Notes under the pieces: generated by a model
Seen by the model: only the letters and a program-made list of their open reading frames with translations
What the model was told of the DNA's origin: nothing
Databases searched by the model: none
From: Porpolomopsis calyptriformis
Lineage: Eukaryota; Basidiomycota; Agaricomycetes; Agaricales; Hygrophoraceae
DNA length: 64,000 nt
Direction: 5' to 3'
Assembly (NCBI GenBank): GCA_951640195.1
Contig: OX621168.1
Coordinates: forward strand, 1,736,001 to 1,800,000
Shown here: positions 45,681 to 55,497 of the stretch, piece by piece
How positions within the stretch are numbered: the stretch's first letter is position 1
How the letters are laid out: the number at the start of each line of letters is the position of its first letter
Position numbers and translations under genes: made by a program

Positions 45681-46153
45681 CGAAATCGAAAGAGAGTTCG
45701 AACCTTGGCCCCAGTGCAATTGAGTGAACCTAACGCTGATGGATACACCACAGCCACGAAAGGCGGAATGAAGTCACGTGAATTCACAACTGCCGATCCA
45801 TGACGTCAATCTCAATACCAAGGATAAATGGCCCAAACGTGTGGAAAGGTGCCACCCACGGCTTGCGGTTACGCTAGCGAGTGTGGGGGGAGTCAGGTAA
45901 TTTCGCTGTATCTAATCTGGTATAAATGTTTCAGCTCTTTAGTTGTTTTTTAACGCAGAAGAGCGTTCTACCAGAGAACAACTAAACAAAGATGCCCAAG
46001 TTCTGGGTAACCATCAAATCGTAAGCCCTTCAATCCCCCGCTCCATCTAAATTCTTAAGGGGTGCTTAATGATTGGTTGAAACTCGTCTATTCACGACAT
46101 ATACGCAGTAGTGCACTATTGATATATATGCTCTCCATTCCATCTCTCCAAGC
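45681..46153 (+). other. Intergenic region with an orphan promoter and start
   Basis: About 470 bases between the disordered protein and Dicer genes. On the plus strand a TATAAA (near 45922) is followed by a short leader and an ATG at 45992 encoding MPKFWVTIK up to a clean donor (TC|GTAAGC at 46021). The reading then runs into DNA antisense to Dicer, with no sensible second exon. The first residues resemble fungal I9-type proteinase inhibitors, so this may be the surviving 5' end of a lost gene. This is speculative. Confidence 0.3.
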
Positions 46154-49100
46154 TCAGCTACACTCCTCATTCATGACCTTGTCGGAATCTTCAATTGGAT
46201 CTCCCATCTCCACGTCCGAACCGCCGGGAGGAACATCTATGTCCATAGCCTGCCCACAGTCGCACAATCGAGATAAACAGCGGTCGGAGTTGCTGTCGCC
46301 AAGAATACTCAGAGCACTTTCCGATGCAATCGCCTTGGCTACAGAGAGCGTCCCCGCAATGACAGGGCCTGCGATGACAGTTCCGTGAACTAAGATGGTA
46401 ATGGAATCGTTTCGCCGGCTTTGCGGTCGGCTTGCGGCTTTTCTATATCCAAAGGCAAAAAATGAGCAAAGGGTAAACAAACAATTTCCCACACTTACCG
46501 GAATGACACCTCTTTACAGCCTGAGCCAGCGGTCCACTCCAGCAATCGCGTGATGGGATTCTTGCATGACGAGGGGGATAATGGAGTGAGCACGTCTTCC
46601 ATAACATATTCAACCACCGCAGAAGTGGCCTCGAAATTGTATCCAGAATCGATGAGAACGGCACCTAGGACACTCTCCAGGACATCACTAATGGGTTTCG
46701 GAGTGTCATATCTCCATCCGTGCTCAACAATGTCTTCACCCGAGACGGATTCTAAGAGTGAGACACATCGACTGATCGCGAGGCTAAGTTCGACGTTATT
46801 GATGAGCATAACCTTGTGCAGTTCCAGGTGCCTGATCGCAATTGAAGCAAGAGCTGATGCACATATTGCTCCTGTACGCATCACGGACAGTTGCTCTGAA
46901 GTTGCTTTTGGGAATTTACCGAACAAATAATTCATAACGACAAGATCAAGAAGAGCTTCCCCGTTTAGTGAGTACACTTCGTGAGACGTCAAATGAAAAC
47001 TGAGCAACTCACCATCTCCAAGAAACTCCAAGCGTTGGTAAGAAGGGTCGAATGAAGAGGTAGTAAACGAAGGGTGAGTAACGGCTTCCACTAGAAGGCT
47101 GCTGCAGCGAAATTTATAACCAAGACTATCCTGCAAGGCTTCAAGCAACGGAGGTGTTGGAGACAGCTCTGGCAGTTCATATCGTAAAGGCCATGAATGG
47201 GGGCCTCCGAATGCCAGTCCCAACGCCTTTCCTGTACGCAGGGCGATCGGAATCCCCCCGGTTAGAAAACCAGCACCCAGAGTGGCCTCCATACAGTCTT
47301 GTAGACTTCGACGCGCAAATTGGCGTTGTGCGTACCGCATCGTCCGAGGTTCCACGGTTGACTCTTCGCACAGTGGTTCAATGTATCGCCAAGAGAGCAC
47401 ACTTTGCCCTTCACCTGTCAAAAAATGTTCTAAACCAATATCTTTTGCCCGAGCTAGCAAGGTCCGATTCGAGATGCAGACCTGCCGCATGTTCGTCAAC
47501 TGTCCTTCGTGCCGATGTGGGTATTTATTGTAAAGGTGAACAGTGGTGCAAAGCTTTAGTACAGAGTCACCAAGAGTCTCTAACCGTTGGTTATTGAAGC
47601 CAGCATTAGCAGAAGGTAACGTGAACGCCTCCACAAGCAAATTATCCGTAATGGGAGGAAGTCCTAGTTCAATCCGTGCCTGACGAACTCGGTAGATATC
47701 AGTGACGCGATGACATAACGAAGGCAATATGCGGAAGGCACGCCGCATATCCTCCGAAAGAGCAACCCAACGGCAGGATCCTTGAGGAATCAAAATCACA
47801 TCTGGTTCCTGGGTGATACCAGCCTTATGGTCTTCCACAGTCTCACCTAGAGTGTATTCCCCAGACGAGGCACGAGGGAGGCGCTGCACTTCTATGAGAG
47901 GACCGTCCGTCGGGACACGCGCATCCCATTTCTTCCCTGTCCATTTCTCAACAAAGTATTCCCGATACGTAGGAAATGCGGCCGCTGGAGAGTCAGCCGG
48001 AGGCACAGATGTGGGAGAAAGGTCATGTCTTATCCCTTTCAGGAGAAGCGGGCGGCTAAATTCGTTTTCATTCATGAGCATAAGATGACCACAGCTGTCA
48101 TCTCCGATTTCACCCCAATCACGGATTCCATAAGGTTCCTTGACTAGCCGCTCTATCGCGTCGAAATCGGGTCGGTGATCAACCCCCAGGGGAATAAGAT
48201 AGAAGCTAGGTGGGGTATTAAGTGGACGCGTAGTGTTGCAATACCAGACCCCCCTTTTCATGAACTCTTGAAACATGGCCCGTTGAATCAGTTCCTTGTC
48301 ATCATCGAGGACGAGTGGTTTCCCTCCCTGTATTTGCACAAAGGAATTACCACATTTGACTTCCGCGTAGGGGATCATCACACCAGCTACTATTCCAGCT
48401 GTGCAACGCCCGTCGATAGAGACGAGGTGCAGCCACATTTTGTCGCCTAGCCTCCAGGGATCCCTGACCAGAACGTCCATGACCGCTGGTATACGACTGA
48501 CGTCGGATATAGGACGTCCGTCCACGTCCGCCTCGCAATGTGTCCTTGAGCCAGAAACAGGCAAGAGGTAATCGTCAAATACATTCAGGGCATGCAACGC
48601 CTTGACGGCACAGAACGCGACAGCACGCTTCGCTTCCCTCTTGGAGTGCTTCTGAGGCCCGGTGAATACGAGTTGTTTGGGGGACAACGGGAGGCTCGAT
48701 GGGAGATGGAGAGTCGCCTCGAAATCTCCTGTGTATTTGGGTACATGTATCGGCGTGAATCCATCGCAAGGGATAAGGGAACATAGGAAATTGAGTAGAT
48801 TGACTGAGTTTTCGTATGTGAGGACAGCACCAGTCGATGGGATTACATATCGTTCTCTTTCTTCAAGGTCAGTGGGATCGTCCTCGTCCTCCTCATCGTT
48901 CTGGTCATCGTTTTGATCATCGTGGTCGAAATTCTCCCGTCGTGACTGGTATATACGCGTGAGTAAAGGCTCGCTTGCTACAAACGTTTGGTATTTGGTG
49001 AGATTCGCGACATCGTCCTCCTGAATCATAACGATGAAAGTGGAAGCCTTGTTTCTTGCGCGACCCCGGGACTGGACATACCCGACGATATGCTGCAGAG

Positions 49101-50747
49101 AATCGAATCGAACAACAATGTCACACGCCTGGCAACGTTGTGGTCAGAAGTAGCTAGGTTTTATTCATGACCTCACTACATACCGGAAAGTCCAGGCCTT
49201 CCTCCGCTACCGAAGTCGCGATGACTAGGGACAGGGTTTTAGTTAGGAAGAAAATAGAGTCAGAAGCACTCACGAAGGTTTACAGTCCTTTCACGAAACA
49301 GTTTGACAGCGTCATGTTGGCACCTGAGTCCCATGCCCTTAAACAGACCATCGTCGGAAGTTCCTTGTCCAACAAGCTCCGCACATGCGATAAGATCTTT
49401 AATCTGGGGGATGCACGGGAGTACCTGGGCAAGACACGCGGCAACCTGCCGCTGCTCGACGAAGATTATCCCTTGAAACGTAGGAGAGTGGTGTTCGACC
49501 AGTAATTCAACCAAGGATCGAACTTTTGGGGAACACCATTCGAGGTCAATATCAAGCGGAAGCTTTGCCGGGATAGAACTGGCTTCGAAAAAAAGCTGAA
49601 AATCTGATATGATCTCCCCAATTTCATATAGAGCCGGGTGTATCTGTTTAGAGTTCTTGCTGGCTTGCGTTCGATCCACGTTTTGGGTACTCCTTCTATT
49701 CGATATTGGTTCACCAGTTAGCTGCGTTATGCGCCGTTTCATATCGCAGTACAAGTAGAGCTCAGCACCGTATGGACCCAAGTTGTTGAAAGTTGCGACA
49801 TATCTCGTTTGGATGTTGGACCACGGAATGTCTAGATCCCGCCACGGGTAGAACAAATTGAGACAATCCCATAGAGAAGGAGAGGGATAATCATAGGTAA
49901 TAGGAGAAGGCGGATATTGTTTAATGATCTAATACGGTGGATATAAATACTCGACATTCGAAAATAAGCACGGCCGCTCACTTCTGCAGGTTTCGGAGAA
50001 TGAGTGAGGAGTTCGTCAGCGTGCTCCTGAACTGCCAAAACTTTAGCATCAAGGTTCGCTTCCAACTTGGCTAAAGATGCTGCTGGATCGTCTGGGTCAG
50101 AAATAGGGGATGCCGTCATCCCGAATATTTTGGGTCGACTGTCGGAGGGTGTGTGAAAATACTCATGCATGATGGCATTGAACGCGTGTCGTTTTCTAGC
50201 GTGGTGGCATTCGTCGAAAACCATGAGAGAAACCTGACATAACTCCGTTTGTAAATTGAAGATACACCTGATCAAAATACATGCCTTGCTGATACTCCAG
50301 TGTGAGTGCGTAAGCAAGTTGAGAAATATCTGGGCTAATGCTGCTCAATACTTCGGTCAGTAGTCCTCATCCTCGGATCGCACCTGTCATGACGAAAATA
50401 TCGTGGCGTTCCAGTCTTCTCTTCCAACCTGAAATATCTGTCATATCAATCCCAAGAAGCCCGTGTAATTTAAGGACGCGTAGTGGCGTCTGCTTTGCGA
50501 TGAAGTCGGCTTGCTGCTCGACGAGAGTGACTTTGGGTACCAGAAAGATGATCGCCTTTCCTCGCAACGGCTCCCGCGACGCAACCCATTTCATGAGAAG
50601 GATACTAATAAACGTCTTGCCACTGCCGGTACCCAACGCTGCAATCACATTGGTTTCTCGGGCGCGAGAGAAGATTTCCTCTTGATATCTACGAGGGAAA
50701 AGCTCTTCAGCTTCCCCAACCTTGGACACCTCCCCCATCTTCACCAT
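46154..50747 (-). CDS. Dicer-like RNase III
   Basis: Eight exons (50747-50384, 50343-50285, 50233-49982, 49928-49274, 49224-49184, 49128-47013, 46955-46499, 46442-46154) give 1410 residues. Order of domains: DExD/H helicase with P-loop ALGTGSGKT (about 36) and DECHHA (about 150); helicase C with ATSVAEEGLDFP and VQSRGRARNK; the Dicer dimerisation region; a PAZ-equivalent region I cannot confirm; RNase IIIa (NNQRLETLGDSVLKL, about 970); RNase IIIb (YQRLEFLGDALLDLVV, about 1158); and a C-terminal dsRBD (SVAKAIASESALSILGD). The acidic pairs of both RNase III sites are present. It should cut long dsRNA into small RNAs for quelling-type silencing. Intron 2 appears to use a GC donor (AAG|GCATGT). 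Confidence 0.92.
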
Positions 50748-50945
50748 AGAAAATGAAAGGTGATCGTCGTTTCAGCTTGAATGTTGACGTTCAAATGTAG
50801 AGGGCACTGTGAGTGGAGGTTTATCATAATCAATCGGGGCTCTTGCAGCTTTGTTTGGCAAGTCACGGGAATCCGAATATACCCGCACGATCACGATCTT
50901 CATGTCAACCACGCAGCGCTGAGCATCCGTTTCTACTCTTCCATC

Positions 50946-51882
50946 ATGTCGGTCAATCCAGACGAGGATACAGAATTGTAAGCACATCCAACTCGACCGT
51001 GCCACAATACTCACCAACATGCAGCAATGACGCACTCCGCAAGGCTGGCATAATTCCACCACGGGAGCCTTCGCCACCGACACCACCCCCGCCGCCTTCC
51101 CCGACTCTCGAGGACATCCTCGCCGAGTTCGCTCCATCTGAGCTTCAGGAAATTGGCGAAGATGTCCACGATGATGAATTAGAACGCACTATCGCTCAGT
51201 ATAGACGGCAACGAATCAGCGAGCTTCGGCAAGAGCAGGAGAAATCACGCTTTGGGCGAGTGTACCCCATTGCTAGGAATGATTACACACGAGAAGTGAC
51301 CGAAGCCAGCAAAGTCGACGAAGTCGATGACTATGAAGAGAGTGGCACTGCGGTGATTTGTTTTCTCTATCAAGATGGGTAAGTAGCCTGGAGGATCAGG
51401 ACCCTTGACGTGTTCATATGTACCCTCTACAGTATCCCTCGGAACCAGCGCACATCTGAGCATGTTCAGATCCTTGCCACCCGATATCCACGTACAAAAT
51501 TCGTTTCTATCATTGGCTCTCAATGCATCCCGAGCCTCCCAGACTCCAGGACACCAATGTTCATAATATACAAGAAAGGCGAAATTCTGAATCAAATAGT
51601 GGCGTGGGGTGCTGACCGCGAGCGACGCCTCGAAGGTATGTGAACCCTGGCGTATCACTACTTTTGTGAAACCTTCATTTCCTTTCAGAACTAGAAGCTC
51701 TATTCATAGCTACGGGTGCTATTACAATGCATCAACCTCTGAGCGAAACTCGACATCACGACTACGACGACGACTCAGATGATGATGATAGTGGCGTTTC
51801 TTCAAAGATCCGGTCCGCGGCAACTCACAAACGAAAGAATCCCAGTAATAATTCAGACTCAGACTTTGAGTTTGACTTGTAG
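50946..51882 (+). CDS. Phosducin-like protein (Plp2/PDCL3 type)
   Basis: Exons 50946-50977, 51025-51378, 51433-51635 and 51689-51882 give 260 residues. The N-terminus TEFNDALRKAGIIPPREPSP, the helix DELERTIAQYRRQRISELR, the FGRVYPIARNDYTREVTEAS block and the thioredoxin-like fold ending in TPMFIIYKKGEILNQIVAWG match the Plp2/PDCL2-3 branch. These are co-chaperones of the CCT chaperonin that help fold actin, tubulin and cell-cycle proteins. The acidic tail (DYDDDSDDDDSG) is typical. Introns are 47-54 nt, all GT-AG. Its start is about 200 bp from that of Dicer on the opposite strand. Confidence 0.87.
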
Positions 51883-52080
51883 TTCGAGGTATTATTACGA
51901 GCGCATGTCTCATGGCTATATGGAAAGTGTCGAGGAACATTCAATTTCCACACGCGCAAAAACAAATCTAGCGCATGCATCAAGAATAAGACCCTCTTAC
52001 ACGATCGTTCATCCCCGGTGATGACTTGTCGTTTGCGACGTTGCTCAGTCTGCTTCGTCGATCCAACAAGAGCATTTTTT

Positions 52081-52587
52081 TTACGCGGCGAAGGCCAAAC
52101 AAAGAGTACGGTTTGCAAAGATTGTAGGGGTGGGCCGACCGCAATAGACGAAGGCGAGATTATGTATCTTGGGCCGCAGAACGGCGACTTGATCAACCTG
52201 ACATCCAACTGTCTGCCCGATTGCTCGTTCCGGCTCGGAAACAAGGTAAAGGGGGGCTAAACCATAACCATCTGCAGCTTGAGCTCTTGTTAATGCCCAG
52301 ATTGCTTGGACATTGATTAAGGCAGGTAAACCATGCTGTTAAGAGATAAATGGGTGCAATGAAGGCACCAATACACACCGGGTCTTCAGTGGAAGGGTAC
52401 CATTGATAAAGGAGACAATTTCAAAGCCTGGTGAATTGCCATCGTCGCATTGCATATTATAGATCTGGTCCTTGGTTCTTCGCCCGGGCGCAAGGGCAGC
52501 CTGAAGGGCGGGACCAAACCATGTAGGCGCAGGAGCGTCAGCGCAGGTGTCTGACAGAGTCAAGAGTCCATCCATTGCGATAAGCAT
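52081..52587 (-). CDS. Probable Mug135-like protein
   Basis: Exons 52587-52375 and 52335-52081 give 155 residues across a 39-nt intron. The pattern APAPTWFGPALQAALAP, CDDGNSPGFEIVSFINGTLP, then HGLPALINVQAIWALTRAQA resembles the Mug135-like C-terminal family common in basidiomycetes. There the same spacing of GxFEVVxFxDGxxP and LPxLxNVxAIxxLTxAQ is seen. The tail after GYG (LAPLYLVSEPERAIG...) does not look like the family and may be a degenerate extension. Family assignment is from memory of the pattern and the function is unknown in any case. Confidence 0.45.
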
Positions 52588-52668
52588 TTCATCTGGTATT
52601 TTTGACCTGTGGTGTTGCCCTCCATGTCTCGATCACAAGGATCAGAATCGTCGCTCGGGGTTGAGGAC

Positions 52669-53156
52669 TCAGAGGGTGCCGGGATTGGAATATAACATTT
52701 CGTCAGCGATATCTTCCCCAGCGCCGATATGCAGCCACGCCATATATATGATCAAGGAGGATTCTGGGCAGCGGTGGTACATCCGTTCCGGTAAACCGGG
52801 CGTCGACAGCTGGAACCGAGAATGTGCTTTCATCAGGAACCAAGTATGGCAAAATTGCGCGAGTGAGTGGCATAGGACCTTCCTCGACCCGGGGATGTCA
52901 ACAGGATTCAAGGCAAAGTTGGGTGCTTGCAGGTGTCTCCACATACTTTTAAGAATGTTATGAGCCCGTAACCAAACGTAACATGGAGATCTTTGCTTGA
53001 CAATATCCCATTCTCGACAGCGTTGATACCAGTCACAGATTTCGGAGGGGGATCGTACAAGCCGCGGCGATCTTGGACAATGAAGCTGATGATGCTCTCT
53101 ATTTTTCTTGTGAAGGCACAGGATCGACCGCAGCATTCAAATGGCGAATGCGACAA
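52669..53156 (-). pseudogene. HNH-type endonuclease-like fragment, frame broken
   Basis: Two minus-strand frames together read like a fungal HNH_2-type protein. The first is IVQDRRGLYDPPPKSVTGIN, then AVENGILSSKDLHVTFGYGL and ITFLK. The second, in another frame, is APNFALNPVDIPGSRKVL. In intact relatives the two parts are contiguous (ITFLK-TPNF type). Here about 20 bases separate them, too short for an intron, so the frame is broken. There is no ATG for the first part and the usual His-rich N-terminal half is missing. Most likely a decayed copy; an unrecognised splice pattern is the alternative. Confidence 0.45.
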
Positions 53157-53250
53157 ACCGAAGCCATATGAGAGGGCGAAGGGGAAGCCTGTTTGTCACT
53201 GATGGGATCGAAAGGGTAAGAATTTGAGAGCCCTCAACGTCTCTGACTCA

Positions 53251-53290
53251 CATGATTATTTACCATCCTTCATGATGGTAAATGATCATG
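53251..53290. repeat. Inverted repeat, 17-base arms
   Basis: The arms at 53251-53267 and 53274-53290 are complementary except for one position, around the six-base loop CTTCAT. As RNA it would form a strong hairpin with one G-U pair. It lies 72 bp upstream of the initiator tRNA gene. Confidence 0.75.
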
Positions 53291-53350
53291 GGATAACCAT
53301 TGGCCATAAAAGGAGCGGAGACTCATGAGGGTTTTATGTCTCGACGGCAC

Positions 53351-53360
53351 CTATATAATT
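53351..53360 (+). promoter_or_regulatory. TATA-like element upstream of tRNA
   Basis: CTATATAATT ends two bases before the mature 5' end of the tRNA. AT-rich boxes upstream of fungal tRNA genes help TFIIIB placement, although this one is closer than usual. Confidence 0.35.
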
Positions 53361-53362
53361 AC

Positions 53363-53434
53363 AGCACCATGGCGCAGTGGAAGCGTGCAGGGCTCATAAC
53401 CCTGAGGTCACTTGATCGAAACAAGTTGGTGCTA
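53363..53434 (+). tRNA. Initiator tRNA-Met (CAT)
   Basis: The 72-nt sequence folds as a full cloverleaf. The acceptor stem is AGCACCA paired with TGGTGCT, with discriminator A. The D arm contains GCGCAGTGGAAGCG. The anticodon stem/loop is CAGGG-CTCATAA-CCCTG with anticodon CAT, and the T arm is ACTTG-ATCGAAA-CAAGT. Initiator hallmarks are the A1-T72 pair, three consecutive G-C pairs in the anticodon stem and the T-loop sequence ATCGAAA (A54 instead of T54). No intron. A run of Ts follows immediately as the Pol III terminator. Confidence 0.95.
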
Positions 53435-53445
53435 TTTTTTTTTTT
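53435..53445 (+). terminator. RNA polymerase III terminator
   Basis: Eleven consecutive T residues directly after the tRNA discriminator base. Confidence 0.9.
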
Positions 53446-53758
53446 ATGCCACACCTAACCTCCACATCCATTTCCTGTTCCCCCCTTTGTGTTTCTGTAG
53501 CGTACTTATAACAAAAACTTACCATTGTAGTACATCCTCCAATATAGGAGGATCACTAAAGCAAGTGGCAAGTGGCAAATGGAGGGCATCGTTGTGCCAG
53601 AGCCCAGGAAATTAGAATCTATACTTCTGGAAAAACTCAATCATTTTCGGGGACGCGATTAGGTCGAACCATGCTCAATCGGCAACCCATCCAAGTATAG
53701 TCGAATGTCGAGGCAAAGCCCCGTTTTTATATATCCCACAAGTGCGTGACGCGCCATC

Positions 53759-55215
53759 CTACCTTCGCCTACTTTGATGGAGCTCCAAGAATCTAGCCTT
53801 GTCTTCCCAGCCCATCCCCGTCCTCTTCATCTTTCCTATCCCTGCAATTAACACCGCGCAGGCTTCTGAAAGTTGATCTGTTCCTGTGTAACCTGTGACG
53901 ACTTCACTAACCATGAAAAGGGGGGAACTGGGCGACTCTGAAGGGGCGAGGAGACGAATGGATATGGTTAAGGGGAGGAGGGAGGTTGTGAGACTGAGGA
54001 GGTGGGGAAGCGGGTTAAAGAAAGACGAAGGGATCGAATGAGTAAGAGTGGGCGACAGTGTGGTTGGTGGGTCACATCTTCCAGCACGCGATTGATATCA
54101 GACCATGTTCTGAATTCAACAACAACATTCCTCACCTTACACACATAACATAAACGTTATAGTCTTTCACAGGAATGTTGGCGCCTTCAAAAACGTGCGC
54201 AAAGCGGAGCATTCCTTTCCCGTTGCTCGTTGTGCATTCGGGAAATATGACAACAGGTCGGTTTGCCGTTTTCCGGATATCCTCCAACGGGATGGGACGA
54301 CGGCCGACCAGCGTGCTATACGGTGGTACACGTCCGGTATGAAGTATGAGGGTGAGAAGAGACACTTGGTGAAACCCGGTTATGCGTGTACGATCACTGA
54401 GTGATCGGGCAGCGTGAGTGTGGGAGGCAAACGTAGTATGTTTACCTTTGCCAGGTTTGTAGGTGATAGGTGCGGATGCGGGTGTAGAGGACGACGAAGC
54501 AGCCTCAGAGGCAGGCATAACAAGGATGGGGTTGAACCTTGGGACTGTGTGATCGATGGAAAAGCCCAAAACTATGTTGAATTCCATACCGAAAAGCCAG
54601 CCATAAAATCTCTACCCACGAGACCCAGTTAGACACAATGATATCTCCGGCTTGGGGATCCCATGCTTCGGTGTTCTTGCGTTGTCGCCTGTTTATCATC
54701 TGCGGGGTAAGAGACATTCGGGAAGAGTGAACAGGATGACCTGCCCTTTTGTTCTCGTTACGTGGTCAACGGGTATCCACACGAAGCCAATCACTAGAAG
54801 AACCAGGCGTGCAATGACCGACGTAAATACACGCGTTACGATGCGGTGTAGTGGTGGGACTAGAGCCTGTTGCCGTTGGAAGAATATGCGATTCAGGAAA
54901 GAAAGGTCAAACTTACGAAGGCCAAGCAAATCCCCTGAACGAAAACAAGGTAGACCAGCAGAAGAGCAAATACAGCCAACGTCCGGATCACTCCCAATAG
55001 GTATCTGAACGGAAGGACAGCTTTTTCGAGCAAACTGGGGGCGGCAGGTATTGGCGTTGAAAAAGGCTGCCAAATCGGAAATAAATTTATTGCGTGGTGT
55101 GTTCTGCAGTGAGGCGCACCTGGATCCCTGTTCCTGGGTCCTGAAGGAAATGTTAGCAAGGACTGGTCGAACCACTGGCGTAACGACATACTCTGAAAGC
55201 AGAATATTTTTCCAT
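53759..55215 (-). CDS. Lysophospholipid acyltransferase, Loa1/Vps66-like
   Basis: Exons 55215-55192, 55140-55120, 55066-54917, 54866-54741, 54699-54590, 54537-54136 and 54077-53759 give 383 residues. The N-terminus MEKYSAFRDPGTGIQPF is the hallmark start of this fungal family and confirms the two tiny first exons. Two hydrophobic segments follow (RYLLGVIRTLAVFALLLVYL, VIARLVLLVIGFVWIP). Acyltransferase motifs include SNWVSWVEILWLAF (degenerate motif I), VVIFPECTTSNGKG (motif III; Cys replaces the usual Gly) and the C-terminal GMGWEDKARFLELH. It probably acylates lysophosphatidic acid at the ER or lipid droplets. One intron is only 41 nt. Confidence 0.85.
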
Positions 55216-55497
55216 GAAAGGCCTTGATATAGTCGCGTTTCTCAATCGGCGTTCATGCTACACCGAGATCGAGGCTCCACATACCACTCAGTTACTTTCA
55301 GGCCATGAACAGGCGTTTAGCTTCTGCTAATATGTGATTTTGATTCTAATTACAGGTTACCTCGACCAAGGTGCAGTTCTCGCGTGCACGCGGACAGGAT
55401 CACTGGAGCGGTCACAAAAGATTCCCCAGGTGTCCAGCACTTCTCCAGTAGTCAAGAAAGTATCAAGGGCTGAGGCCCGAATATCTTCTATTCCGGG

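Noticed and set aside
45561..45803. Plus-strand frame of 80 codons
   Set aside because: It lies antisense to the first exon of the disordered protein gene, which has better splice and composition support.
46062..46388. Plus-strand frame of 108 codons
   Set aside because: It is antisense to the Dicer dsRBD exon.
52018..52260. Zinc-finger-like frame (CRLRRCSVC...CKDC) on the plus strand
   Set aside because: It is antisense to the second exon of the Mug135-like gene, whose reading continues across a phase-keeping intron.
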